In this document: piece after piece, positions 8,011-16,128 of the stretch
Layout: the number at the start of each line of letters is the position of its first letter
How positions within the stretch are numbered: the stretch's first letter is position 1
Assembly (NCBI GenBank): GCA_049522755.1
Contig: JBEKNN010000046.1
Span: 1-39,482 of the forward strand
DNA from: PALSA-243 sp049522755
GTDB taxonomy: Bacteria; Acidobacteriota; Terriglobia; Bryobacterales; Bryobacteraceae
Length of the DNA: 39,482 nt
Reading direction: 5' to 3'
Position numbers and translations under genes: made by a program
Notes under the pieces: generated by a model
The model's input: the letters and a program-made list of their open reading frames with translations, nothing else
What the model was told of the DNA's origin: nothing
Database searches by the model: none

Positions 8011-9162
8011 CTACATGCCGCGCAACGCCACCACCGTCACATCGTCATCGCGCGACCCACGGCTGAATTCCGACACCGCGTCCACCACCGATTGCACCAG
8101 CGCGGTGGCCGTGGACCACTTGCGAGCCCGCATGGCGTTCTCCAGCCGCTGCTCGCCGAATTCTTCGCCAGCTTCCGTGCCCGCTTCAGTCACGCCATCC
8201 GAGTAAATCGCCAGACAGTCGCCCGATCGCAGCTCGGTTTCGGCTTCGACGCAGCTCCATTGGGCGAACGCGCCAAGCATAGTGGCCGTGGGATACAGAT
8301 GCTCCATCTCGCCCGAAGCCCGCAGCAGCAGCGGCGCACAGTGGCCGCAATTCACGTAGCGCACCCGATGCGTGCGGTCGTCGTAGATGCCGAAAAAGAG
8401 CGTAGCGAAGCGCTCTGCCGCGGTGGATGCGAAGAAGTGCCGGTTCACCGCAACCAGCGCCTCGGCCGGCCGCAGCAGCGCGCCCGGCGGCTGGCTCCGG
8501 AAACACGCCTGCAGATTTGCCATCAGCAGCGCCGCCGGAACGCCCTTGCCGGAAACATCGGCGAGCACGAAGCCCAGCGTATGCTCGGCAACCTCCAGGA
8601 AGTCGTAGTAATCGCCGCCCACCTCGCGCGCCGCCACGCACTGGCCGGCATAATCCACGGTTTCCAGGCGCCGCAGATTGTGCGGGAAGAGCTGCTGCTG
8701 CACATTGGCCGCGATTTCCAGCTCAGACCTGCGCCGCCGCTCGGAATCGGCCTGCTTGCGGATCGACGCCACCACGCGATCGTTATCCCACGGCTTCTGG
8801 ATGAAGTCGCACGCGCCCCGGCGCATAGCTTCCACGGCCAGGTCCACATTGCCCCACGCCGTCATCACAATCACCGGCGTATCGTTGCCCTGCGCCTCCA
8901 GGCTCGCCAGCAGGTCAAGCCCTTCTTCGCCCGACGTGGTGTCGCGCGTATAGTTGAGGTCGGCCAGGATGAGGTCGAACGACCCGGCGCGCGCCGCGTG
9001 CAGCAGCGCCTTGGGCGAATCCACCATGACCGATTGCCAGCCCTGCCCCTTCAGCAGCAGCCGCATGGCTTCCAGCACGTCCGCTTGATCGTCGGATATG
9101 AGGATGCGGAACGGTTTGGGGCGCGGCGGCGTCACGGTTGTGGTATCCACGGCAGGTATCAT
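8011..9162 (-). CDS. Response regulator with PP2C/SpoIIE-type phosphatase output
   Basis: This 383-residue protein has two domains. The receiver (about 18-135) has the acidic pair Asp24-Asp25, phosphoacceptor Asp68 in LILADLNYTRD, Thr101 and Lys123. A short linker with many Arg leads to an RsbU/SpoIIE-type PP2C phosphatase, with REVGGDYYDF, LADVSGKGVPAALLMA, YSDGVTEAG and a final DDDVTVVAL. Such proteins usually dephosphorylate anti-sigma-factor antagonists when the receiver is phosphorylated, setting a sigma or partner-switching response. No kinase, antagonist or anti-sigma gene lies nearby, so it is an orphan here. No clear Shine-Dalgarno sequence precedes the ATG. Confidence 0.93.
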   Translation of the reverse strand: MIPAVDTTTVTPPRPKPFRILISDDQADVLEAMRLLLKGQGWQSVMVDSPKALLHAARAGSFDLILADLNYTRDTTSGEEGLDLLASLEAQGNDTPVIVMTAWGNVDLAVEAMRRGACDFIQKPWDNDRVVASIRKQADSERRRRSELEIAANVQQQLFPHNLRRLETVDYAGQCVAAREVGGDYYDFLEVAEHTLGFVLADVSGKGVPAALLMANLQACFRSQPPGALLRPAEALVAVNRHFFASTAAERFATLFFGIYDDRTHRVRYVNCGHCAPLLLRASGEMEHLYPTATMLGAFAQWSCVEAETELRSGDCLAIYSDGVTEAGTEAGEEFGEQRLENAMRARKWSTATALVQSVVDAVSEFSRGSRDDDVTVVALRGM

Positions 9163-9292
9163 CCAATCTCAAATCGGAGCACGTTTCGGTCCCACGCCAG
9201 CTGCTGCGGCCCGGAGAGTTGGCAGTGCGCGAGTGTCCGGTTCCGGGAAGAGATGTCCATTGTGGGGCGCCGCTAAAGTCTATAATTTCGGG

Positions 9293-9481
9293 TCAGCGCC
9301 GCGAACGCGGCCGATTCACAATTACGGAATCGTTCCCAGGCAGCGGATGAGTGGGCGGCCGTGGTCCGCCGCCAAGTTGGTTCACGAATTCCTGTAGCGC
9401 CTGGCCCAGCATAGCGATGTGGCGTACCCCAACCATCAACATTGCGAGCGCAATAAGCAGGACGACTTCGGGTCTGCCCAT
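9293..9481 (-). CDS. Small TatA-like membrane protein
   Basis: This 62-residue product starts MGRPEVVLLIALAMLMVGVR. That gives one transmembrane helix with an early Glu and a Gly hinge, then a short amphipathic segment (ALQEFVNQLG) and a Pro/Arg-rich tail. The plan resembles TatA/TatE: short hydrophobic helix, 'G' hinge, 'F' in the amphipathic helix. It is smaller than most, and I see no tatC nearby. The gene looks real because TACAAT sits exactly 6 nt before its ATG, as for the SGNH and VWA genes. It could instead be an unrelated single-span microprotein. Confidence 0.5.
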   Translation of the reverse strand: MGRPEVVLLIALAMLMVGVRHIAMLGQALQEFVNQLGGGPRPPTHPLPGNDSVIVNRPRSRR

Positions 9482-9487
9482 GCGTCC

Positions 9488-9493
9488 ATTGTA
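9488..9493 (-). promoter_or_regulatory. -10 box TACAAT, 6 nt before ATG (leaderless)
   Basis: On the minus strand TACAAT is followed by 6 nt (GGACGC) and the ATG at 9481. It is the third copy of the same hexamer with the same spacing in the window. Confidence 0.6.
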
Positions 9494-9504
9494 CTCCCGA
9501 GTGT

Positions 9505-10776
9505 CTACGAGTCGAGCTTATAGATGGTGAGCCCCGACAGCAGCTTGGGATAAAAGTCCGTCGATTTCTGCGGCATCACGCCGCCCGCGAAGCTGGTGTC
9601 CGCCACTTGCTGCACGGATGTCGGCTTGAGCAGAAACGCAATCTGCGCGGCGCCCGTGCGCGCCGCCTCCACCGCCGCATCCATGCCGCGCGCGTAGCGG
9701 ATAAACTGCTCGTTGCGCACCGCCTCCTCGGTAATGCCAAGCGCCTTCCCCAGCAACAGATCATGCAGAATGCGGATATCCAGCTCGCCGCGCGCGTTGC
9801 GCTCTTCCAGCATGTAGAGCCTGCCGCCGATCGCGGCGCCGATGATCGTGCAGCCGGTCGTATTCCCCGTAGCGTTCCCTGCCCAAGCTTTCGTCAGCCG
9901 ATCGGCGGAATCGATCTCCGCGACTTTGAAATCGACCGCGGCCGCGCGCAGGAAGTCGTCGAAGCGCTCCGCGGAAAGACCGCTCACCAGGCGGTGCGTC
10001 GCCAATATTCGCAGGTCGGGCGAGTGCATATTGACGAACGCCATCGCCACGCGGTCCGCGCCCGGCAGATCGGGGTTCTGGTTTCGGAAAGCCATGGCGG
10101 TCTCATAGCGGTGGTGGCCGTCGGCGATCAGCAGTTTCTTATCGGCCATGATCTGCTGGATGCTCGCTCCGTCGCGCCCCGCGCCCGCAATTTTCCAAAT
10201 GCGATGCACCGCGCCATATTCGTCCGTCACCTCGCCCAGCGGCGCTGCAGCGGCCGCCCGATCGAGCAGCGCATCGATGGCGCCTTCGGCGTCGGGATAC
10301 AACATAAAGATCAGCTCGCAGTGCGCGTGCGTGTGCCGCAGCAGCTCCAGACGGTCCTTCTTCGGACCGGCCAGCGTGCGCTCATGGCGATACACAATGT
10401 TGGCGGAATAATCTTCCACCGCGCCCAAAGCGATGAAGCCCTTGCGCACCAGCCGCTCGCCCGTGTCGGGGACGGTGAACTCCTGGAAGTAGGGATAGAC
10501 GCCCGGTTCCGCGTCATGGGCAAGAATGCCGCCGGCGATCCAATCGTTCAGATAGCCCGCAGCGCGCGTGTAGACGTTATCGCTGTCATTATCCTCGTAG
10601 CTGTCGCCGGGCTTGCGCTCGCCCAGAATCACCCGCACCAGATTGTACGGACTCTCCGCCAGATAGCGCGCCTGCGCCTCGGGCGTAATCTTGTCGTACG
10701 GCTGCGTGACCAGCTTCTGCAACGGGCCGGCCGCGGACGTATAACGGTAGGGTTGGAAGGGATAGATTCGAGCCAA
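9505..10776 (-). CDS. DUF1015 family protein
   Basis: The 423-residue product begins, from TTG 10776, (M)ARIYPFQPYRYTSAAG. This matches the usual DUF1015 opening 'MAxIxPFxxxRY' and is followed by VTQPYDKITPEAQ. Other family landmarks are LIADGHHRYETAMAFR and the late FAGGVMPQKSTDFYPK. The biochemical role of DUF1015 (formerly linked to HTH or kinase-like proteins) is not established, and no partner gene is visible. I reject starts at 10794 and 10881: they add residues unlike the family, and the longer one reads through a REP. TATGCT lies 5 nt before the TTG, giving a leaderless start. Confidence 0.85.
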   Translation of the reverse strand: MARIYPFQPYRYTSAAGPLQKLVTQPYDKITPEAQARYLAESPYNLVRVILGERKPGDSYEDNDSDNVYTRAAGYLNDWIAGGILAHDAEPGVYPYFQEFTVPDTGERLVRKGFIALGAVEDYSANIVYRHERTLAGPKKDRLELLRHTHAHCELIFMLYPDAEGAIDALLDRAAAAAPLGEVTDEYGAVHRIWKIAGAGRDGASIQQIMADKKLLIADGHHRYETAMAFRNQNPDLPGADRVAMAFVNMHSPDLRILATHRLVSGLSAERFDDFLRAAAVDFKVAEIDSADRLTKAWAGNATGNTTGCTIIGAAIGGRLYMLEERNARGELDIRILHDLLLGKALGITEEAVRNEQFIRYARGMDAAVEAARTGAAQIAFLLKPTSVQQVADTSFAGGVMPQKSTDFYPKLLSGLTIYKLDS

Positions 10777-10781
10777 TTCCC

Positions 10782-10787
10782 AGCATA
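10782..10787 (-). promoter_or_regulatory. -10 box TATGCT, 5 nt before TTG (leaderless)
   Basis: On the minus strand TATGCT-GGGAA-TTG places a -10 box 5 nt before the TTG that best fits the DUF1015 N-terminus. GGGA overlaps the spacer but is too close to the start to act as a normal ribosome binding site. Confidence 0.45.
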
Positions 10788-10798
10788 ACGCCATTTGT

Positions 10799-10843
10799 TG
10801 TGGGGCAGGCAATTTTGCCTGCAGCCGCCTTTCAGGCGGCTCG
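10799..10843. repeat. Compound REP, TGTGGGGCAG family
   Basis: After GTGGGG come two adjacent hairpins: GCAGGCAA-TT-TTGCCTGC and AGCCGCCT-TTC-AGGCGGCT. The layout (GTGGGGCAG end, two stems) is the same as in the copies at 31920 and 32968 in the opposite orientation. Confidence 0.75.
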
Positions 10844-10882
10844 CTCCTGGAGTTCCTACATTTCGGGAGTGGTGGGACCAAT

Positions 10883-10910
10883 TGTGGGGCAGGCGCTTTC
10901 GCCTGCCAAC
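10883..10910. repeat. REP hairpin (left, inverted) flanking RAYT remnant
   Basis: TGTGG precedes GGCAGGCG-CTTT-CGCCTGCC, a perfect 8-bp stem with a 4-nt loop. It is the reverse complement of the copies at 11330 and 38376. The stem sequence begins right where transposase homology ends. Confidence 0.8.
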
Positions 10911-11320
10911 CGCGCGCTCGACCAATGCCACTCGCGTGGATTCTCTGCCAGGCCAGCGCTTACCGGGTTGTACTCCACATATTGAACCAGACGGTCCCAT
11001 TCCGCTTCATTCCGCACACGATGGTCGAAGGATTTATCCTGCCAGAAAGGTCTCCCCGGTTCGGCCAAGAATCCGGTTGGCTTGTCGCGCGGCGCAGCCT
11101 TTCAACCGACGCATGATCACCGGTAGTGAGGTCTTGGGCAGAGAGCCTCGGCCACTACACGGGCTACTCGGGCATCCTGCAGCCGAGCCGGCCCGAAAGC
11201 CTGTGGGACGCCTGTGACGGCCGGGCCCGCGGGATGGAGACGGCCAAACGCCAGCTGACAAACAGGAAGGTTGCCTCTGTGAAGATTGGGATGCCAGTGG
11301 AGAAGCTTTCTGCGGTGGAA
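10908..11320 (-). pseudogene. REP-associated tyrosine transposase (RAYT, Y1/IS200-like), decayed
   Basis: Transposase fragments are spread over several minus-strand frames. In order they are FHRRKLLHWHP (about 11317), TFLFVSWRLAVSIPRA, LQDARVARVVAEAL, VIMRRLKGCAARQANRILGR, and, after another frameshift near 11050, PFWQDKSFDHRVRNEAEWDR with YNPVSAGLAENPREWHWSS. These match the start, middle and C-terminus of REP-associated tyrosine transposases. The segment that should carry the HUH metal motif (HVHL-type) is missing between the third and fourth fragments, so the enzyme cannot be active. Inverted REP hairpins at 10883-10910 and 11330-11356 bracket it closely. Confidence 0.85.
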
Positions 11321-11329
11321 AATAACGAG

Positions 11330-11356
11330 TTGGCAGGCGAAAGCGCCTGCCCCACA
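11330..11356. repeat. REP hairpin (right) flanking RAYT remnant
   Basis: GGCAGGCG-AAAG-CGCCTGCC followed by CCACA is the inverted partner of the copy at 10883. It is nearly identical to the copy inside the M14 gene at 38376, differing only outside the core. Confidence 0.8.
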
Positions 11357-11489
11357 TCTCCGCCTTGCGCGAGTCAAAGCCAGCTGCCGCCAAGGATTGG
11401 CCGCCCCGCGATCGCGAGCGTTCACGGGAATCCAAAGTAAGCGGAATTAATAGCAACCTGCCCCGGACACGCAGTTCCCCGCGGCTCCC

Positions 11490-13466
11490 TTAGTTTTTCG
11501 GCGCCGCCGGCGCATTCTGGTTGACCACTACCGGCAGATCCGGCGCACGCCCCACCTGGCCTTTCTTGGCCTCGTCGATATTCACATCGTAATCGTCGAG
11601 AATCGTACCGAGCTGCTGTTTCAAGCTGGTGCGCGCGTCGATGTATGCGCGCCGCGCGTCCACTTCAGCCAGGTTGCGGGTAGTATCGTCGCGCTGCGCG
11701 ATCACCACGTCGGTGATGGTCGAGGTGCCCAGCTCATACTTCCGGCGCGTACCCGCCAGCGTCTCATCCTGCAGCTTGCGGGCGACAACGGTGCTTTCGT
11801 ACGCCGCCTTCGATTGGCGCAGCGCCGTGTACGCGTTCAACACGTTCAGCTTGATGTTGTTTCTCAGCTGCTTGTCCTGAATCTCGGACTGGCGATAGTT
11901 CAACTCGTCGGTGACCAAATCCGCCTGCGCGGCGCGATTGCGCAGCGGAATAGTCAGGCTGATGCTGGCGCTGTAGTTGGGGAAATTACGGCGGAAGATC
12001 TGGCCTAGCACCGTTCCATACCCGCCCAGGAAAAACGAGTTTACGTCGGACGCGGTAATTGGACGATACCCCACTACCTCGCCGTTGTTTCCCACCACAG
12101 GCACCTGAGCGTTGCCCAGCGCGCCGGCCTGGCCGCTGTTGCTCAGCGTGACGTTGGCGGAAAGCGTGGGCAGCAGATTATTCTTGGTGCCCAGCATATT
12201 GAGCCGCGCGTTCTCCAGACTCACCTGGTTGTTTTCGATTTCCGTCCGGTGCTGCATGGCCTCGGCCATCAGATCCTGCAGGGGAATAATCGGCTCGAGC
12301 GCCGGCACTTCGATGTGATCGGTGGGGACAATGTGCGCGGAGACAATGGCCATGTTATCCATCCCGCTGCGCGTGATCACGCTCTTCAGGATCATCTCCT
12401 GCTGCAGTACCTGGGTTTCCTGAGTGATCACATCCTGCTGCGCGTTTTTCATTTCGCTCTCGGCTTGGATAGTGTCGATAGGGGCGATCGACCCCAGCTC
12501 GGCGCGGCGCCTGTTGTCCTCGTAGAGTTTGTTATCCAATTCGAGGGTCTGTTGCTTGATTTTCAGGTCTTCATTGAAAGACACCAGGTCCCAATAGAGG
12601 TTCACCACGTTCGCCACGGTGGCGATCACCTGCTGTATGAACTGCAGATCGGTAACGCGCAGATTGTTCTTGGCGACGTGCAGGGCTCGCTTGTTGACCG
12701 CGATGCCAAAGCCGTTGAGCAAATTCTGCGTGATGGATACATTGGCGCTGGCCTGATCCACGGGGTTGAATTGCGATGTCGTCGCGTTCTGGTTCAAACC
12801 AAAAGTGCTGCTGGTATAGAACTGGACTGTCGTGCCGGTCCAGTAGGATTCTTGAATCCCGGCTATCCAGCTGCTATATGCAGTAGTGAGCGCCGTAGTT
12901 CCGGTGACCACGGTGGAGGTCTCGGCTTGCGTCGTATGCACCCCGGTGTACGATGTGAAAAACGTCGGATCGAGGTTGGGAATCGCCGAACCGGCTAACT
13001 GTACGTTCACGCCGCTCAGCACGCCGCTGTTGGCGCTGCCCACGCTGCTGCCGCCGGTGGTGCTGCCCACCGCCGTTCCGCCCAACACGCCCAACGTGGC
13101 GGAACTTGGACCGGAAGTAATGCTGCTCGATAAATTGCGAAGCAGCTGTCCAGCCTCGGCGCGCTGCAGGTTCGCCAGGTTGAGCTTGGGCTGCAGCCGC
13201 GCCACTTCGATATCGAGATTGTTCTCGAGAGCCAGCGCGATGGCGTCGCGCAGCGAAAGATAGATGCTGCCGGCGTGAATCAGTTTGTCGATGCGGTCCG
13301 AATCCGCAAAGCTGATGTGCGCCACAGTGTGCGGCGCGTAGGGACGGGCAAACCATTGCAGGAATCCGCCCTTCCCCGGCTCGGTGAAGGCGTTCGTCTG
13401 CCCGAACATGGGCGACGCCATGAGGGCGCACAGAAGTAGTGCGGTGAAAGGTTTGAATCGAGACAT
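11490..13466 (-). CDS. TolC-like outer membrane efflux protein
   Basis: This protein of about 658 residues begins MSRFKPFTALLLCALMASP, a signal peptide. Two TolC-type halves follow, rich in long helices: LSLRDAIALALENNLDIEVA starts the first, and repeats such as LYEDNRRRAELGSIAPIDTI and RKYELGTSTITDVVIAQRD mark the coiled-coil hairpins. It should form a trimeric outer-membrane channel-tunnel for export. A Gly/Ser/Thr-rich stretch (about 110-150) is inserted in the N-terminal half. No membrane-fusion or pump gene is adjacent. The start is uncertain: ATG 13466 has GAGGT about 11 nt upstream, while TTG 13484 lies 3 nt after a CATAAT. Confidence 0.9.
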   Translation of the reverse strand: MSRFKPFTALLLCALMASPMFGQTNAFTEPGKGGFLQWFARPYAPHTVAHISFADSDRIDKLIHAGSIYLSLRDAIALALENNLDIEVARLQPKLNLANLQRAEAGQLLRNLSSSITSGPSSATLGVLGGTAVGSTTGGSSVGSANSGVLSGVNVQLAGSAIPNLDPTFFTSYTGVHTTQAETSTVVTGTTALTTAYSSWIAGIQESYWTGTTVQFYTSSTFGLNQNATTSQFNPVDQASANVSITQNLLNGFGIAVNKRALHVAKNNLRVTDLQFIQQVIATVANVVNLYWDLVSFNEDLKIKQQTLELDNKLYEDNRRRAELGSIAPIDTIQAESEMKNAQQDVITQETQVLQQEMILKSVITRSGMDNMAIVSAHIVPTDHIEVPALEPIIPLQDLMAEAMQHRTEIENNQVSLENARLNMLGTKNNLLPTLSANVTLSNSGQAGALGNAQVPVVGNNGEVVGYRPITASDVNSFFLGGYGTVLGQIFRRNFPNYSASISLTIPLRNRAAQADLVTDELNYRQSEIQDKQLRNNIKLNVLNAYTALRQSKAAYESTVVARKLQDETLAGTRRKYELGTSTITDVVIAQRDDTTRNLAEVDARRAYIDARTSLKQQLGTILDDYDVNIDEAKKGQVGRAPDLPVVVNQNAPAAPKN

Positions 13467-13631
13467 ATTCCGGTGGGACCTCAATATATTATGCCCGTAA
13501 ACAGGCCATACGCGAAAGCGTGCTCCCTGGTTCGAAATTCTTCTTTGAAGGATGACGTTTGACGGCGGCGAATGTTAGTGGCGCGGGCCCATGGCCTGCG
13601 GTATCGTAGTCAATATAGTCCATCATAGGGT

Positions 13632-14411
13632 ATGCGCCGGATTCTGGCCGTCTTGCTTCTCGCAGTCTTCGCCGCCTGGGCCGCCAACGTCAAGTTGTAC
13701 TTGAAGGATGGCACGTATCACCTTGTGCGCGAATACCAGGTTCAATCCGACCGGGTGCGGTATTACACCGTGGAACGCAGCCAATGGGAGGAAATCCCCC
13801 TCGACCTGGTGGACCTGAAACGCACCCAGGCGGAAGCCGCGGCGCGTGAGGAGAAGCTCGAAAAGGACGCCAAGTCGCTTACCGAGGAAGCCGACGCGCG
13901 CAAGGCCCTGCAGAAGGAAGTCCTGCGAATTCCGCAGAATCCGGGCGTCTATTGGCTGGCAGGCAGCGAAACCAAGACCATCCCGCCCGCGGAATCCACC
14001 GTACACACCGATAAGGGCCGCAAGATTCTTCGCTACCTCACCACCATGCCGCAGATGATGAACGGGAAAGGCACGCTGGAAATCCAGGGCGCGCATTCGC
14101 TCAACGTCTTCACCGACCCCGAGCAGGAATTTTACCTCCAGCTCTCCGACTCGGAAGGCTTCGGCATCGCCAGACTCACGTCGTCCAAAACCGGCGTCCG
14201 CGTGGTGGAGAACCTGACGTTTATACCCAACGTCAATCAGGTGGAAGAGCAGCTCGATTCGGTGGACATCATCCAGTTGGAACTGGCGCCGGGCGGACTC
14301 TACAAAATCTGGCCCAAAGAACCTCTACGGCAGGGCGAGTACGCCGTGGTGCAGTACACGCCGGGCACGTTGAATATCCAAGTTTGGGATTTCGGCATCA
14401 AACCCAAATAG
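13632..14411 (+). CDS. Secreted protein of unknown function with coiled-coil segment
   Basis: This 259-residue protein has a signal peptide (MRRILAVLLLAVFAAWAANV). The first mature part, VKLYLKDGTYHLVREYQV, reads as a small beta domain. A charged helical stretch, RTQAEAAAREEKLEKDAKSL (about 63-90), probably forms a coiled coil. The rest is beta-rich and ends with GEYAVVQYTPGTLNIQVWDF. I do not recognise a named domain. Upstream, TATAGT (13614-13619) lies 12 nt before the ATG, so the leader is very short. A REP-type double hairpin follows the stop directly. Confidence 0.75.
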   Translation: MRRILAVLLLAVFAAWAANVKLYLKDGTYHLVREYQVQSDRVRYYTVERSQWEEIPLDLVDLKRTQAEAAAREEKLEKDAKSLTEEADARKALQKEVLRIPQNPGVYWLAGSETKTIPPAESTVHTDKGRKILRYLTTMPQMMNGKGTLEIQGAHSLNVFTDPEQEFYLQLSDSEGFGIARLTSSKTGVRVVENLTFIPNVNQVEEQLDSVDIIQLELAPGGLYKIWPKEPLRQGEYAVVQYTPGTLNIQVWDFGIKPK

Positions 14412-14467
14412 GACCAAATCGTGGCGCACGCACTCCTTGCGTGCAGGGTTCACACTCGTGTGAACGC
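14411..14467. repeat. Double-hairpin repeat, copy A
   Basis: The flank GGACCAAATCGTGG leads into GCACGCA-CTCCT-TGCGTGC and GTTCACA-CTCG-TGTGAAC, two adjacent perfect 7-bp stems. Related copies lie at 18697 and 20717, all in the same orientation. It sits in the short gap before the sulfite-dehydrogenase-like gene. Confidence 0.85.
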
Positions 14468-14488
14468 GCTTCGAAGAAGTAAGCGGCT

Positions 14489-14494
14489 TACAAT
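14489..14494 (+). promoter_or_regulatory. -10 box TACAAT, 5 nt before ATG (leaderless)
   Basis: TACAAT-GAGGC-ATG: the hexamer ends 5 nt before the start at 14500. GAGG in the spacer would be too close to the start and probably not transcribed. Confidence 0.55.
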
Positions 14495-14499
14495 GAGGC

Positions 14500-15666
14500 A
14501 TGACCCCCAGCCGCCGCGAAATTCTCGCGGCCTTGTTCGCGGCTTCCGCAGCTTCACAGACCGCAGCCTCACAGAGCCCAACCGCGGACGATAGCGTCGC
14601 CATTCCGGGCAAGCGCCCGATGATTCTCCACAACGACCGCCCCGAGGACCTGGAAAGCTTCGGCGCCTATTTCGACGCCTGGGTCACGCCCGTCGATTCG
14701 TTCTTTGTGAGGCAGCATATTCCGCGCCCCGCTCCCATCGATCCCGCATCCTACAAGCTGACCATCAACGGCATGGTATCCGCCCCGAAGGATGTGTCGC
14801 TGGCGGACCTGAAGGCGCTGCCGCAGTTCACCGTGCCCGCGACGCTCGAATGCACCGGCAACGGCCGCGCATTTTACACGCCCAAGGTTCCCGGCATCCA
14901 GTGGAAGCGCGGCGCCGTCGGCAACGCGGAGTGGCAAGGCCCGCGCTTGAGCGATGTGTTGAAGCTCGCAGGCATGAGTGAAGCCGCGGCCTTCGTGGAA
15001 ATCGACGGCGCCGATACCCCGGTGGCGCAGACGCCCGATTTCGTGCGCTCCATGCCGATGAAAAAGGCCATGCATCCGGCCACCATACTCGCGCTCAAAA
15101 TGAATGGCGATACGCCGCAGATCCACGGCTTCCCCGCGCGCCTGGTGGTGCCGGGCTGGGACGGCACAAGCTGGGTGAAGTGGGTCACGCGGCTGACTCC
15201 GCAGGCGAAAGAAAGCGGCGGCTTCTTCATGAATCCGGGCTACCGCATCCCGCGAATCCCGCTGCCGCCAGGGACGCCCGCGCGCCCCGCGGAGCTCGAA
15301 GTGATCGAAGGCATGCCGGTGAAATCGTCGATCATGCTGCCGGAGGATGGAACCAAATTCGCGGTGGGCCCGATCCCGGTGCGCGGCATCGCGTGGGCCG
15401 GCGAGGAAGCGATTGAGCGCGTCGATATATCGTTCGATGGCGGCAGCCGATGGCAGGCAGCCACGCTCTCGCCGCAGAAGCTGCACTTCGCGTGGCGCTT
15501 GTGGCATGTGGATTGGAAGCCCGACGGACCCGGTTACTACACCATTCTTTCGCGCGCCACCGATAGCGCCGGGCGCGTGCAGCCGTTCGTGCCGGCGTGG
15601 AATCCGTCCGGGTATTTGTGGAACGGAATCGACCGCATCGGCGTAACCGTGGAGGCGAAAGCATGA
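14500..15666 (+). CDS. Molybdopterin sulfite oxidase/dehydrogenase-like subunit
   Basis: This 388-residue protein has a twin-arginine-like N-terminus (TPSRREILAALFAASAAS), suggesting Tat export with its cofactor. The SUOX-type molybdopterin domain carries the cofactor Cys118 in TLECTGNGR. GFPARLVVPGWDGTSWVKW is a second family landmark. A C-terminal dimerisation domain (about 255-388, ending with FDGGSRWQAATL and NPSGYLWNGIDRI) completes the fold. The cytochrome c gene overlapping its stop suggests a SorA-SorB-like pair that passes electrons from a sulfur oxyanion or related substrate to the respiratory chain. The substrate is inferred; several SUOX relatives use other compounds. Confidence 0.85.
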   Translation: MTPSRREILAALFAASAASQTAASQSPTADDSVAIPGKRPMILHNDRPEDLESFGAYFDAWVTPVDSFFVRQHIPRPAPIDPASYKLTINGMVSAPKDVSLADLKALPQFTVPATLECTGNGRAFYTPKVPGIQWKRGAVGNAEWQGPRLSDVLKLAGMSEAAAFVEIDGADTPVAQTPDFVRSMPMKKAMHPATILALKMNGDTPQIHGFPARLVVPGWDGTSWVKWVTRLTPQAKESGGFFMNPGYRIPRIPLPPGTPARPAELEVIEGMPVKSSIMLPEDGTKFAVGPIPVRGIAWAGEEAIERVDISFDGGSRWQAATLSPQKLHFAWRLWHVDWKPDGPGYYTILSRATDSAGRVQPFVPAWNPSGYLWNGIDRIGVTVEAKA

Positions 15667-15992
15667 GGACAAGACTGGCGTGGTTCGCCGCGTTCGCACT
15701 GGCCGCGGCGATGGCGGCCGATCAAGCCGCGAATCCAGCGGCGGATCAAACCACCCTCGATCGCGGCAAGAAGGTAGAGCAGACGACTTGCCTGCCGTGC
15801 CACAGCCTGCGATTGATCCATTCGCAGCGGCTGCCGCGCGCCACCTGGGATAGAGAGCTGACGAAAATGGCCGGCTGGGGATGGAGCGCCAAGCCTGAGG
15901 ATCGCGCCGCGCTGCTGGAATTCCTCGCAGCGAATTACGGCGACGATAAGCCCGCCGCGCCGCCCGATAAATCGGCCGACGGCAGAAAATAG
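15663..15992 (+). CDS. Small c-type cytochrome, SorB-like electron acceptor
   Basis: From the ATG at 15663 this is a 109-residue exported protein with a signal peptide (MRTRLAWFAAFALAAAMAA). One haem c site is present, CLPCH (Cys43, Cys46, His47). Met69 in ELTKMAGWG is a likely distal haem ligand. The start overlaps the preceding stop (ATGA), so the two are cotranslated, and the pairing points to the cytochrome as the electron acceptor for the molybdenum enzyme. I chose this start over 15597 because the longer frame lies inside the upstream gene and would bury the signal peptide. The C-terminus is Pro/Lys-rich. Confidence 0.85.
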   Translation: MRTRLAWFAAFALAAAMAADQAANPAADQTTLDRGKKVEQTTCLPCHSLRLIHSQRLPRATWDRELTKMAGWGWSAKPEDRAALLEFLAANYGDDKPAAPPDKSADGRK

Positions 15993-16002
15993 CGTGCCAG
16001 TC

Positions 16003-16045
16003 GTAGGGCGGACCCCCTGGTCCGCGCGGGTCCCCCCGGACCCGC
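16003..16045. repeat. Double-hairpin REP, GTAGGGCGGACC family
   Basis: GTAGG leads into GCGGACC-CCCT-GGTCCGC and then GCGGGTCC-CCCC-GGACCCGC, two perfect adjacent stems with 4-nt loops. A half copy in reverse orientation is at 33023. It lies between the convergent cytochrome and M28-fusion genes. Confidence 0.75.
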
Positions 16046-16128
16046 TTTTCGCTCCGCAAAATCAGCCTCGTGAAGCCCTCGCGGTTTTGGCGGCGAACAC
16101 CGCCGCTTCGGCCATGTTCTAACCCCGC

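Noticed and set aside
7678..9276. 532-codon plus-strand frame across the amine oxidase and response-regulator genes
   Set aside because: It spans two well-supported minus-strand genes and their gap and has no recognisable motif.
9281..9286. Perfect TATAAT on the plus strand
   Set aside because: No gene follows on that strand and no -35 box lies at good spacing; it may be chance or an antisense start over the TatA-like gene.
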